From assembly GCA_031553885.1 (NCBI GenBank), contig JAVBKV010000014.1:26815-90814 (forward strand): DNA of 64,000 bases, in the 5' to 3' direction. The stretch comes from JAVBKV01 sp031553885 (GTDB lineage Bacteria; Bacteroidota; Bacteroidia; Bacteroidales; Azobacteroidaceae). Shown here piece by piece: positions 1-8,487 of the stretch (positions are counted from its first letter, which is position 1; each line of letters begins with the position of its first letter). The notes beneath the pieces were generated by a model. That model was not told the DNA's origin. It did not search any database and saw only the letters and a list, made by a program, of their open reading frames with translations. A program made the position numbers and the translations under genes.

Positions 1-242
1 GCCGGAGTCAGTACAATCAATGTATGCTCTTTGTCTTTATAAACAGAAGGTATCAAATCCACATTGTCCTCGTAATGAATTTCTGCTCCTTCCCGGTTCA
101 ACTGTTCAGTCAGAACAGATTCCACCCGGTCGTACCCGCCGACATGTTTACCTTTGGAAAGAAAATAACGAACCAGGGCACTCATACCGATACCTCCGGC
201 TCCGACAAAATACAAGGATTGTATGTTATTTAAATTGCTCAT
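1..242 (-). CDS. murC: UDP-N-acetylmuramate--L-alanine ligase, N-terminal part (runs off the left edge)
   Basis: MurC adds L-alanine to UDP-MurNAc in the cytoplasm, the first amino-acid step of the peptidoglycan stem peptide. Only the first 80 or so codons are in the window. The reading frame on the minus strand starts with ATG at 242-240 and gives MSNLNNIQSLYFVGAGGIGM, which contains the GAGGIGMS nucleotide-binding loop typical of the MurC N-terminal domain (residues 14-21). The start codon overlaps the murG stop codon in an ATGA arrangement, which supports both the start and translational coupling. Its place after murG is the normal dcw order in Bacteroidota. The ATPase and catalytic regions lie outside the window, so completeness cannot be judged. 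Confidence 0.9.
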   Translation of the reverse strand, partial: MSNLNNIQSLYFVGAGGIGMSALVRYFLSKGKHVGGYDRVESVLTEQLNREGAEIHYEDNVDLIPSVYKDKEHTLIVLTP

Positions 243-1342
243 CGTTGTTGAATGATCTTTTCTATTTCATCTACAATTTTACTGGCCGCATCCGGCAGGG
301 CCATCTTCAAAATATTGTCACTCAATGCTTCCAGTCGGGTGGTATCATGAATGATTTCTAATGCAATACCGGTCAGTTTTTCTTCTGCGTCCTTGTCGGA
401 AACCATGATCGCTGCATTTTTGCTGACCAATGCCTGGGCATTTTTGGTCTGATGGTCTTCCGCCACATTGGGAGAAGGCACCAGTATAACCGGTTTTCTC
501 AACAGGCAAAACTCGGAAATAGAACTGGCACCGGCCCGGGAAATGATGAGGTCGGCAACCGAATAAGCAAGATCCATGCGCGATACAAATTCAGTCAGCC
601 GGACCGGCGCCTGCGGAAAAGCATCTACCTGATCTTTCAGTCCGGAATAATAATATTTACCGGACTGCCAGACCCATTGTACATCTTTGCAGGCGGTTAT
701 TTTTTCCAGATTCCGGAGAATACTTTGATTGATTGTACGGGCTCCCAGACTTCCACCGAGTACCACAACCGTCTTTTTCGCAGGATCCAGGTTGAAATAA
801 TCAAAAGCTTCTTTCCGTTTTTCTTCCGTACACTGAAGATCCTGACGAACCGGATTACCGGTCAGAACAATTTTTTCTTTTGGAAAAAACTGTTCCATTC
901 CTTCATAAGCCACACATATTTTAGAGGCGCCTCTGGCCAATAATTTATTGGTCACTCCGGCGTATGAATTCTGTTCCTGAATCAGCGTCGGAATACCTGC
1001 CCGGTTGGCCGCTTTCAAGGTCGGTCCGCTGGCATAGCCACCTACTCCGACAGCAATATCGGGACGGAAACTCCGGATGGTTTTCCGGGCTTTGAGCATA
1101 CTTTCAGCCAATTTGAATAATACAGGGATATTCCGGAATAAATTTTTCCTGTCAAAACCTGCCACCGGAAGCCCCACGATAGAATACCCTGCCGCCGGAA
1201 CGCGTTCCATTTCCATCCGGTTCTCCGCTCCGACAAACAAAATCTCGGCCTCGGGATACCGGGCTTTCACTGCATTGGCAATCGAAATGGCAGGAAAAAT
1301 ATGTCCTCCTGTTCCTCCTCCGCTGATGATAACTCTATTCAT
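239..1342 (-). CDS. murG: UDP-N-acetylglucosamine--N-acetylmuramyl-(pentapeptide) pyrophosphoryl-undecaprenol transferase
   Basis: MurG transfers GlcNAc onto lipid I to make lipid II on the inner face of the cytoplasmic membrane. The 367-residue protein has the N-terminal glycine-rich loop GGGTGGH (residues 8-14), GGYASGP near 101, QEQNSYAG near 122, GGSLGA near 196 and the donor-site RAGASSISE block at 269-277. These are the family landmarks in the right order. The ATG at 1342 is preferred over an in-frame ATG at 1360. The later start has an AGGAG ribosome-binding sequence about eight bases upstream, whereas the earlier one would overlap the end of ftsW. It sits one base after ftsW and overlaps murC by four bases, so it belongs to the dcw transcript. 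Length is normal for the family. Confidence 0.96.
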   Translation of the reverse strand: MNRVIISGGGTGGHIFPAISIANAVKARYPEAEILFVGAENRMEMERVPAAGYSIVGLPVAGFDRKNLFRNIPVLFKLAESMLKARKTIRSFRPDIAVGVGGYASGPTLKAANRAGIPTLIQEQNSYAGVTNKLLARGASKICVAYEGMEQFFPKEKIVLTGNPVRQDLQCTEEKRKEAFDYFNLDPAKKTVVVLGGSLGARTINQSILRNLEKITACKDVQWVWQSGKYYYSGLKDQVDAFPQAPVRLTEFVSRMDLAYSVADLIISRAGASSISEFCLLRKPVILVPSPNVAEDHQTKNAQALVSKNAAIMVSDKDAEEKLTGIALEIIHDTTRLEALSDNILKMALPDAASKIVDEIEKIIQQR

Positions 1343-1343
1343 A

Positions 1344-2594
1344 TTAAAACTCTCCTGCATTGATATTTTCTTCTACAAATGCTTTTTCCTTGGACAGTTG
1401 AGCCTCTGCTTCCTGCTCTTCCGCAATCGCCTCTTCCCGGAGAACACCTTTCGGGTTTTCAAACCGGCTGACACTCAGAATAAATCCGATGTATACGCAG
1501 GTGATCAATGTTGAAGTTCCTCCCCGGCTGATCAGGGGCAACGGCTGTCCTGTAACGGGGATCAGGTTAACAGCTACGGCCATGTTGGCCAGGGCCTGCG
1601 AAACAACAATCAGGGCCGAACCGATAACCAATAATTTGGGGAATAACTTTTCGCACCGGTTGGCTATAATTCCCGAGCGTATAAACAAAATTACGTACAA
1701 TAACAATACCACGATCCCGCCTATCAATCCCAATTCTTCGATAATGATGGCAAAAATAAAATCTGAATAAGCCTGGGGAAGAAAATCTCTTTCCTGGCTG
1801 TTTCCGGGCAATTTCCCGAATAATCCGCCACGGGCTACGGCTATCTTGGCATGCGAAACCTGGTAATTATCGTCATTGATTACAAATTCCTCACTCTTAA
1901 CATTTTCCTTGTGGTTGAAATCCTTGATCCGCTCTTTCCAGGTAATACCCCGGGGAAAAATCGAGTTCATCGTTCCGGAAGGCACGAATACCAGAAAGCT
2001 GAAAAACAATCCTCCGGCTACGATAAGTACTGCGAGCAATATCGCCAGTTTTTTAAAGGGAATCTGCCCGATAAACATCATCAGGAATACGATGGCAAAC
2101 AACATAGCTGCCGTCGAGAAATTATCCAGTAAAATAATTCCGCAGGTAACAACCGACAACCCCAGTATCCACTTGAAACTGTTGTCATTCGGCTTTGTCT
2201 TCTGGTATTTACTGAGGATAAATGCAGTACACGTAATCAGGAATAACTTGGCAAATTCCGAGGGCTGGAAGGAAATCCCACCTATCGACAACCAACGTTC
2301 AGCCCCGTTGACCGAATCACCGAATATTTTAGTGGCAACCAGCAACAACCAGGCAAAGGGAAGCAGTAAAGCCAGCACAGAAAAATACTTAGGCTTAAAA
2401 CTATGCACCAGCAAAACCACTCCGGCACCTCCGAGCAAAAACATGGTGTGACGCATAATCGGCCGCCAGTAATCCTGCCTATAGGCAAGCGTACTGGAAG
2501 CGCTGTACACTTCCACAATGGAAATCAGACAGAGGAACATGAAGATCATCCATATCACCCGGTCACCCCTAAATATTTTATTGATAAAATCCAT
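1344..2594 (-). CDS. ftsW: Division-specific lipid II polymerase FtsW (SEDS family)
   Basis: FtsW is the multi-pass SEDS glycosyltransferase that polymerises lipid II at the septum with its partner class B PBP, encoded nearby at 8488-10674. The 416-residue protein has about ten hydrophobic segments and conserved SEDS signatures: QPSEFAKL at 110-117, a large extracellular loop leading to the QAYSDFIF block near 274-281, and PLPLISRGGTS at 351-361. A charged Glu-rich cytoplasmic tail follows residue 385, somewhat longer than in many homologues. It lies between murD and murG in the dcw cluster. This location, rather than sequence alone, argues for FtsW over the elongation paralogue RodA. Confidence 0.94.
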   Translation of the reverse strand: MDFINKIFRGDRVIWMIFMFLCLISIVEVYSASSTLAYRQDYWRPIMRHTMFLLGGAGVVLLVHSFKPKYFSVLALLLPFAWLLLVATKIFGDSVNGAERWLSIGGISFQPSEFAKLFLITCTAFILSKYQKTKPNDNSFKWILGLSVVTCGIILLDNFSTAAMLFAIVFLMMFIGQIPFKKLAILLAVLIVAGGLFFSFLVFVPSGTMNSIFPRGITWKERIKDFNHKENVKSEEFVINDDNYQVSHAKIAVARGGLFGKLPGNSQERDFLPQAYSDFIFAIIIEELGLIGGIVVLLLYVILFIRSGIIANRCEKLFPKLLVIGSALIVVSQALANMAVAVNLIPVTGQPLPLISRGGTSTLITCVYIGFILSVSRFENPKGVLREEAIAEEQEAEAQLSKEKAFVEENINAGEF

Positions 2595-2597
2595 TTT

Positions 2598-3932
2598 TTA
2601 AAGCCTCCTCACACACTCTTTAAATTGCCTTCCCCGGTCTTCGTAATTATTAAACAAGTCAAAACTGGCACAACAGGGAGACAACAACACCGTATCACCC
2701 TTATGGGCCAACTGGTAGGCCTGTCTCACCGCCTCTTCCATCGAACGGGCATCCGTTATGTCCGAAACCTTTCCGTCAAAAAAAGCATGTAATTTACTGT
2801 TATCAACGCCAAGAAATATCAATGCCCGGCATTTCTCCTGCACCAGAGCTTCAATTTCCGTATAATCATTGCCCTTATCCGTGCCCCCCAATATAAGGAC
2901 AACCGGATTTTTCATGCATTGCAGGGCATACCAGCAGGAGTTTACATTAGTCGCCTTCGAATCGTTGATGTATTCGACTCCTTTGACCCGGGCCACTTTC
3001 TCCAGGCGGTGTTCCACTCCCTTGAAATCACTCAATGATTTGCGGATATCCTCATTTCTGATATCCAGCAATTTAGCTGCAATTCCGGCAGCTAATGAAT
3101 TGTACAGATTGTGCGTGCCGGTCAGGGCAACTAACTCTTCTTCCATGGTAAAGACGCCGTTAGGGGTTTCAATAATGATTTGTTTATTATCCGTATAGGC
3201 TTTAACGCCTTCTTTTTTATTTAATGCAAAGGGATAGAGTTTCACCCGGGGAGCCCGTTTGGCAATTTCGGCCGTAATCAGCGGATCCTCATTCCAGAAA
3301 ATAAAGGCATCCTCCTCTGTCTGATTCTGCAAAATACGCATTTTGGCATCCACATAGTTCTGCATCTCGTAGTTGTAACGATCCAGGTGGTCAGGTGTAA
3401 TATTCAATAAAACAGCAATATCCGCCTTAAAATCGTACATGTTGTCCAATTGGAAGCTACTTAACTCGATGACATAATAATCGTAGTTATTCTCAGCAAC
3501 CTGCAAGGCCAAACTATCTCCTACATTACCGGCTAACCCTACGTTCAAACCTGCATTTTTCAGGATGTGATAGGTCAGCATGGTAGTCGTAGTTTTCCCG
3601 TTACTACCTGTGATACAAACCGTTTTCGCCTTTGTATAACGACCGGCCAATTCAATTTCCGAAATGATCGGTATGTGTTGTGCTTTCAGTTTTTGAATAA
3701 GCGGTGCCTTGTCCGGAATCCCGGGGCTTTTAACCACCTCATCCGCATTCAGGATCAACTCCTCGGTGTGATGCCCCTCTTCGTAACGGATACCGTATTT
3801 TTCAAGCAACTCTTTATAAGGAGCTTTAATTCCGGACAGGTCGGAAACAAAGACATCGAACCCCTGTTTTTTTGCTAAAACAGCAGCACCTGCACCGCTT
3901 TCTCCGGCTCCCAGTATGACCATTCTTTTCAT
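2598..3932 (-). CDS. murD: UDP-N-acetylmuramoylalanine--D-glutamate ligase
   Basis: MurD adds D-glutamate to UDP-MurNAc-L-Ala in the cytoplasm. The 444-residue protein shows the N-terminal GAGESG loop (residues 8-13), the ATP-binding TGSNGKTTT at 108-116, DHLDRY at 181-186, EHRLE at 307-311, NDSKATN at 323-329 and GGTDKG at 349-354, all Mur ligase or MurD landmarks. The frame is open upstream to 4199, but the extra residues lie inside mraY and look nothing like a MurD N-terminus. ATG at 3932 is therefore taken as the start, two bases after the mraY stop. Length matches the family. It is part of the tightly packed dcw transcript. Confidence 0.96.
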   Translation of the reverse strand: MKRMVILGAGESGAGAAVLAKKQGFDVFVSDLSGIKAPYKELLEKYGIRYEEGHHTEELILNADEVVKSPGIPDKAPLIQKLKAQHIPIISEIELAGRYTKAKTVCITGSNGKTTTTMLTYHILKNAGLNVGLAGNVGDSLALQVAENNYDYYVIELSSFQLDNMYDFKADIAVLLNITPDHLDRYNYEMQNYVDAKMRILQNQTEEDAFIFWNEDPLITAEIAKRAPRVKLYPFALNKKEGVKAYTDNKQIIIETPNGVFTMEEELVALTGTHNLYNSLAAGIAAKLLDIRNEDIRKSLSDFKGVEHRLEKVARVKGVEYINDSKATNVNSCWYALQCMKNPVVLILGGTDKGNDYTEIEALVQEKCRALIFLGVDNSKLHAFFDGKVSDITDARSMEEAVRQAYQLAHKGDTVLLSPCCASFDLFNNYEDRGRQFKECVRRL

Positions 3933-3934
3933 TG

Positions 3935-5191
3935 TTATCTCATTTTTAAGGTGGCAACAGCTAATACGGCCAGAATAATTCCGATCAGCCAGAAACGCAC
4001 TACAATCTTGGATTCGGGAATGGGAATCAGCGGCTTCTGAATCAATGCATCGATCCCTGCATTTCCCGGTTTTTGGAAATGGTGATGCAAAGGTGTCATT
4101 TTGAAAATCCGTTTCCCAGCCCCGTATTTCTTTTTGGTAAACTTGAAATAAGCTACCTGAACCATAACCGAAATACTTTCTACAAAGAAAACTCCACAAA
4201 GAATCGGCAACAATAATTCTTTATGAATAATAATAGCAAATACGGCAATAATCCCTCCCAGGGTCAGGGATCCTGTATCGCCCATGAATACCTGGGCCGG
4301 ATATGAATTATACCAAAGGAAACCGATGGTAGCTCCGATGAAAGAACTGGCAAAAACAGCGAGCTCCTCACAGCCAGGAATATACATAATATTGAGGTAA
4401 GCCGCATATTCGATGTGACTCGAAACGTAAGCCAGTATTCCGAGAGTAACCCCGATGATGGCCGAGCTGCCGGCTGCTAATCCGTCCAACCCGTCGGTCA
4501 GATTGGCACTGTTGGATACTGCCGTAACAATAAAAATCGTAATGATCACAAAGATAATCCAGGTTGCTGCCGTCCGGTGACTGGGCATAAAAGAAACCAG
4601 GTCACGGTAATCCAGGTTATTATTCTTCACGAACGGAATGGTAGTCTTGGTGGATTTAACTTCGGGGCTGTGGACTACGTCTGTAATGACATCGCCTTTG
4701 CGGACTTCCACATTTTCCCGCATAACAGCATGAGGACTCAAATAAAGTGTCAGTCCCACAATCAAACCTAATCCCACTTGTCCGACAATTTTAAATTTTC
4801 CGCTTAACCCTTCTTTATTTTTTCTGAAAACCTTGATATAATCGTCCAGAAAACCGATACAACCCAGCCAAACCGTAGTGATCAGCATCAGGATAATATA
4901 AATATTGGTTAATTTAGCCAACAACAATACAGGTACGATAATGGCAATGATAATAATAATTCCCCCCATTGTCGGAGTACCTTTTTTACTCATCTGCCCT
5001 TCAAGACCCAGATTACGGATGGTTTCACCAACCTGCATCAACTGCAACTTATTGATGATCTTCCTACCAATCAGGGTAGAAATAAATAAGGACAGGATCA
5101 AAGCCATAGACGAACGAAACGATATATAGTGAAACATTCCCGCTCCGGGGAAATTCAGTTGATCCAGGTAATCAAACAAGTAATATAGCAT
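3935..5191 (-). CDS. mraY: Phospho-N-acetylmuramoyl-pentapeptide-transferase
   Basis: MraY moves phospho-MurNAc-pentapeptide to undecaprenyl phosphate, making lipid I in the cytoplasmic membrane. The 418-residue polytopic protein contains the aspartate motifs LDDY (115-118), NLTDGLDGLA (230-239) and FMGDTGSL (302-309), and the histidine cluster HHH (369-371). It is longer than the roughly 360 residues of E. coli MraY because of an extra hydrophilic loop at about residues 155-205; as far as I know a loop of this kind is usual in Bacteroidota homologues. It is separated from murE by the ATPase/DUF4435 pair at 5203-7011, with only 11 bases between the DUF4435 stop and the mraY start. The insertion therefore probably does not break the operon. 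Confidence 0.96.
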   Translation of the reverse strand: MLYYLFDYLDQLNFPGAGMFHYISFRSSMALILSLFISTLIGRKIINKLQLMQVGETIRNLGLEGQMSKKGTPTMGGIIIIIAIIVPVLLLAKLTNIYIILMLITTVWLGCIGFLDDYIKVFRKNKEGLSGKFKIVGQVGLGLIVGLTLYLSPHAVMRENVEVRKGDVITDVVHSPEVKSTKTTIPFVKNNNLDYRDLVSFMPSHRTAATWIIFVIITIFIVTAVSNSANLTDGLDGLAAGSSAIIGVTLGILAYVSSHIEYAAYLNIMYIPGCEELAVFASSFIGATIGFLWYNSYPAQVFMGDTGSLTLGGIIAVFAIIIHKELLLPILCGVFFVESISVMVQVAYFKFTKKKYGAGKRIFKMTPLHHHFQKPGNAGIDALIQKPLIPIPESKIVVRFWLIGIILAVLAVATLKMR

Positions 5192-5202
5192 AGGGCTTAT
5201 TT

Positions 5203-6150
5203 TTAGTTGAAATAAAGTTGAATGTCTCGTTTTATTTTATTTAGCTCCGCATAATCTTCAAAGCAGATGCCATCTTCCAGGAAATAGGATTCAATGCTTT
5301 TCCGGGATAAAAAGAACTGCCTTTTTTCTTCCGGTTCAAGATCCTGGGCTATTTCCCGTTCTGATACCCGCTGAATCTCACGAGCAATTTTCAACACCAC
5401 CTGTTCAAACACATTATGCCCCCTGAAATAAAGATACGCATTTTTCGGATTAATTCCTAATTGCTGGTAACGCCGTTTCGTTTCTTCCCATTCGGCCAGA
5501 GAATAATTCGGTCTCAGATCAATCAATACGGCATCAGTTCTTTCTTTTAGTTGAAGGATCATTTTTTTTCCATTTTCCTTCAGATCGACAGCATCCAGGT
5601 TCAACAATACACGAAAATGTTTTTTACCCAATACACCGTCTCTTCTGGAAACGGAAAGTAAATGGTATATAAATAATTCATACAGCACTTCGGAATACGA
5701 TTCTAAGAAAGATTCAAAATCGAATAAATCATTTCGGAGTCCTGCTTTTTCAATTACGTTGTCTATTCCTTTCGCATAGCACAGATGGTTTTCAAACGAG
5801 TACGTATAGGTTTGAAACACATTATTGGCCACATCGATACCCTTCTCACCCGACAGGTAACGGTAGTCGCTGTCTATACAAATAAAAAAACCTTTCGACA
5901 GGCAATTGAGCTTTTTATATTCCAGACAAACCGTACAACCAGTTGCCAGTACATTATCTTTCGTCCGGCTGTAAGTAATAAAGTCAAACTTTCTGTCCGG
6001 AAGAAAATGTCTGAATATTTTTTCCCAAAACATCTTGTCAACAGTTGCCTCCAGGTGTACGGCAGCTGAACAACGATTCAGTATGGCCCGGTTTCTGTAG
6101 TCCAACGCCAACTGAACATAATAGATATTTTTATCGGTCTTCCGGATCAT
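5203..6150 (-). CDS. DUF4435 domain protein with Toprim-like catalytic residues (AriB-like), inside the dcw cluster
   Basis: This is a soluble protein of about 315 residues with no signal peptide. Near the N-terminus it has HLEATVDKMFW, matching the Toprim-type E...D motif of DUF4435 proteins (Glu34 and Asp38 counting from the ATG). Further on, FICIDSDYR supplies the DxD pair (Asp93, Asp95), so the Toprim residues look intact. DUF4435 is the AriB component of the PARIS anti-phage system, where an ATPase partner releases a Toprim nuclease. Here the partner ATPase gene ends three bases upstream. The ATG at 6150 is chosen; a TTG at 6153 is possible. Family membership is read from motifs; a defence role is inference. 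An OLD-type nuclease or an unrelated surveillance function are alternatives. Confidence 0.72.
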   Translation of the reverse strand: MIRKTDKNIYYVQLALDYRNRAILNRCSAAVHLEATVDKMFWEKIFRHFLPDRKFDFITYSRTKDNVLATGCTVCLEYKKLNCLSKGFFICIDSDYRYLSGEKGIDVANNVFQTYTYSFENHLCYAKGIDNVIEKAGLRNDLFDFESFLESYSEVLYELFIYHLLSVSRRDGVLGKKHFRVLLNLDAVDLKENGKKMILQLKERTDAVLIDLRPNYSLAEWEETKRRYQQLGINPKNAYLYFRGHNVFEQVVLKIAREIQRVSEREIAQDLEPEEKRQFFLSRKSIESYFLEDGICFEDYAELNKIKRDIQLYFN

Positions 6151-6153
6151 CAA

Positions 6154-7011
6154 TCAATTGTATAAATCGTCCATAAAAAAGACTTTATCGGACCACCCTT
6201 CTCCAAAAATAGAGGGTGAATGAGTGGATATAATCAACTGGCAATGCGTGTTCAATTCACGGATCACATCGATCAACTGCTGTTGCCAGCCTACGTGAAG
6301 TGATATTTCCGGTTCATCCATCAGCAATACACAAGCTTGCTCCTCCATCAGAAAAACAGTGAAAATGATAATCAGCAATTGCTTTTCTCCCGAAGAAAGT
6401 TTGCCTAAAGAAATAATATCATTGCCCCGTTGAAAATCAAGTTCATTCGAATACGGGTTAATCTCAATGGTTTTCTCCGTTTCTGCAAACAAACGGTCGA
6501 TGATGCCAAAAAGCAACCGTATCCGCTGGTTGATGGTATCCGCCTGTTCGGGAAAATTAGTTGCTTTGAACCGGTAATTGGAAAAAGAATCCCTTCCCCG
6601 TCCGATGGTGTAAAGCAAATCCTTTAATCTTTTGTCCAACAAGGTTTCCGTATGGGAAAAATTCCTCTTATCATTAATCGGAACATCAAAGGTATTGATG
6701 AATGAAACCGGAATGATAAGGTCTTTTTCAACCTCGACGGAAGGAACAGGCATTTCTTTTTTATTGTACCAATACGAATATCCCTTTGTATGGTTATCTG
6801 CTGTACCGATGATTTTCATACCTTCGATATTCTGATCCTCGAAGTAACCTGTTTTGGATTGAAGCAAGGCCGAAATACTCCTCAAAATCGTACTCTTTCC
6901 ACTGCCATTGATCCCGACAAGGATATTTACATCCGGATTCAGGTCCCAGGTCAGGTCATACCGGCCAAACAGCCTCCGGATTTCCACTCTTTTGATCAGA
7001 TTGATTTTCAT
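6154..7011 (-). CDS. ABC-type AAA ATPase (AAA_15/AAA_21 group, AriA-like), inside the dcw cluster
   Basis: This is a 285-residue stand-alone ABC-type ATPase with no membrane segment. It has Walker A GINGSGKST (33-41), the ABC signature LSSGEKQ (205-211), Walker B with catalytic Glu in VLLMDEPEISLH (228-239) and an H-loop STHSPS (262-267). This layout is that of the SMC/OLD-like ATPases that work with nucleases, such as RecF, OLD and PARIS AriA, rather than transporters. It is shorter than described AriA proteins, with little sequence between Walker A and the signature. The gene starts 15 bases after the murE stop and is followed at three bases by the DUF4435 gene, so the two are surely co-expressed with cell-wall genes. 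Biochemical class is firm; biological role is inferred. Confidence 0.8.
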   Translation of the reverse strand: MKINLIKRVEIRRLFGRYDLTWDLNPDVNILVGINGSGKSTILRSISALLQSKTGYFEDQNIEGMKIIGTADNHTKGYSYWYNKKEMPVPSVEVEKDLIIPVSFINTFDVPINDKRNFSHTETLLDKRLKDLLYTIGRGRDSFSNYRFKATNFPEQADTINQRIRLLFGIIDRLFAETEKTIEINPYSNELDFQRGNDIISLGKLSSGEKQLLIIIFTVFLMEEQACVLLMDEPEISLHVGWQQQLIDVIRELNTHCQLIISTHSPSIFGEGWSDKVFFMDDLYN

Positions 7012-7026
7012 ACCCTGAGTTGTTAT

Positions 7027-8478
7027 TTATTGTTTAAAAATCTCCTGCACGATTTCCCGGTCGTCGAAATGGTATTTCACCCCCTTGATTTCCTGGTAAT
7101 CTTCGTGTCCCTTGCCTGCAATCAGAATTACATCACCATGTTGGGCCAGCAGGCAGGCAGTCCGGATGGCTTCTTTCCGGTCGGTAATGCACAAGGTCTT
7201 TTTCTTTTCCACAATATCCAGTCCGTCAGCCATGTCGTTGATAATATCCTGCGGCTCTTCAAACCGGGGATTATCGGATGTCAGAATAACCTGGTCACTG
7301 AGACGGACCGCCTCTTTAGCCATGATCGGACGTTTTCCTTTATCGCGGTTTCCTCCGCATCCGACTACGGTAATGACCCGTCCGGCTCCTACGAGTACCT
7401 CATGAATGGCGTTCAGTACATTGGTGAGTGCATCCGGAGTATGTGCATAATCGACAATCGCCGTAAATCCGGCCGGAGAACGCAAGGTCTGAAAACGCCC
7501 GGAAACCGACTGAAGAGAACTGAGTGACAACAGTACTTCTTCCGGTTTCTCACCCAACAGTACAGCAGTTCCATACACTGCCAATAAATTATAGGCATTG
7601 AATTTACCCACAAACTGCGTATTGACTTCTTTATCGTTGATCGTCATGATCGTTCCGTCGAAATGAGACTCCAGAATTTTTCCCTTGAAATCGGCCAACG
7701 AAAGCAGGGAGTAGGTCTGTTTCTCCGCTTTTGTATTCTGCAGCATAAACATTCCGTTCTTATCGTCTTTGTTGGTCAGAGCAAAAGCATCAGAAGAAAG
7801 CTGATCAAAGAATGCCTTTTTGGCATCCCGGTACGCTTCAAATGTTTGGTGATAATCCAGGTGATCACGGGTCAGGTTGGTAAAAATCCCTCCCCGGAAC
7901 CGCAGTCCGCTGATCCGTTTCTGATGAATGGCATGTGAACTCACCTCCATGAAAACATACTCACAACCGGCGTCCACCATCTCGGCCAACAACCGGTTCA
8001 GTTCAATGGGATCGGGAGTTGTATGCGTGGCCGGCCTCTCTCCCTCGTTGATGTAATTGCAAACGGTGGAAAGCAATCCGGTTTTATAGCCTAATTTCCG
8101 GAAGACTTTATATAATAAGGTTGCAATGGTTGTTTTTCCATTGGTACCTGTCACCCCTGTCAGAATCAATTGCCGGGAAGGATTTCCGTTCCATTCCGAA
8201 GCCAGAATTCCTAATGCATCTGCTGTATCTTCCACCTGAATATAGGCAACATCCGGATGAAGATCACCGGGTAGAACCTGACAAACGACAGATCCGGCTC
8301 CATTCTCAATCGCTTTTCCAATATAATCATGTCCGTCCGACTGTGTTCCCGGAACAGCAACGAACATAAATCCGGTTGTAATCTTCCGGGAATCCGAATG
8401 AACACCGGAAATTTCCATATCTGATGGCCCTGTAATCCGAACCGGAGATAAAACCTTAATTAATTCATTTAATTTCAT
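7027..8478 (-). CDS. murE: UDP-N-acetylmuramoyl-L-alanyl-D-glutamate--2,6-diaminopimelate ligase
   Basis: MurE adds the third amino acid of the stem peptide. The 483-residue protein has the ATP-binding TGTNGKTT (110-117), TRDHLDYH near 203-210, the AKKAFF region holding the lysine that is carbamylated in Mur ligases (near 220), and the DNPR motif at 402-405. DNPR is the established signature for meso-diaminopimelate specificity, so the organism should have DAP-type peptidoglycan. The start ATG at 8478 lies nine bases after the ftsI stop. Immediately downstream, where mraY is expected directly or after murF in other phyla, comes the inserted ATPase/DUF4435 pair. No murF is seen in this cluster. 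Confidence 0.96.
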   Translation of the reverse strand: MKLNELIKVLSPVRITGPSDMEISGVHSDSRKITTGFMFVAVPGTQSDGHDYIGKAIENGAGSVVCQVLPGDLHPDVAYIQVEDTADALGILASEWNGNPSRQLILTGVTGTNGKTTIATLLYKVFRKLGYKTGLLSTVCNYINEGERPATHTTPDPIELNRLLAEMVDAGCEYVFMEVSSHAIHQKRISGLRFRGGIFTNLTRDHLDYHQTFEAYRDAKKAFFDQLSSDAFALTNKDDKNGMFMLQNTKAEKQTYSLLSLADFKGKILESHFDGTIMTINDKEVNTQFVGKFNAYNLLAVYGTAVLLGEKPEEVLLSLSSLQSVSGRFQTLRSPAGFTAIVDYAHTPDALTNVLNAIHEVLVGAGRVITVVGCGGNRDKGKRPIMAKEAVRLSDQVILTSDNPRFEEPQDIINDMADGLDIVEKKKTLCITDRKEAIRTACLLAQHGDVILIAGKGHEDYQEIKGVKYHFDDREIVQEIFKQ

Positions 8479-8487
8479 AGTTTTGTT

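Noticed and set aside
3933..4199. An 89-codon upstream extension of murD
   Set aside because: It lies within mraY in another frame and does not resemble a Mur ligase; ATG 3932 gives a standard N-terminus.
6087..6150. Possible loss of the Toprim glutamate in the DUF4435 protein, reading YYVQLALD near residue 11 as a mutated VEGxxD motif
   Set aside because: A better match, HLEATVDKMFW, lies about 22 residues further on with Glu and Asp in place and an aromatic pair after it, so the catalytic residue is present.
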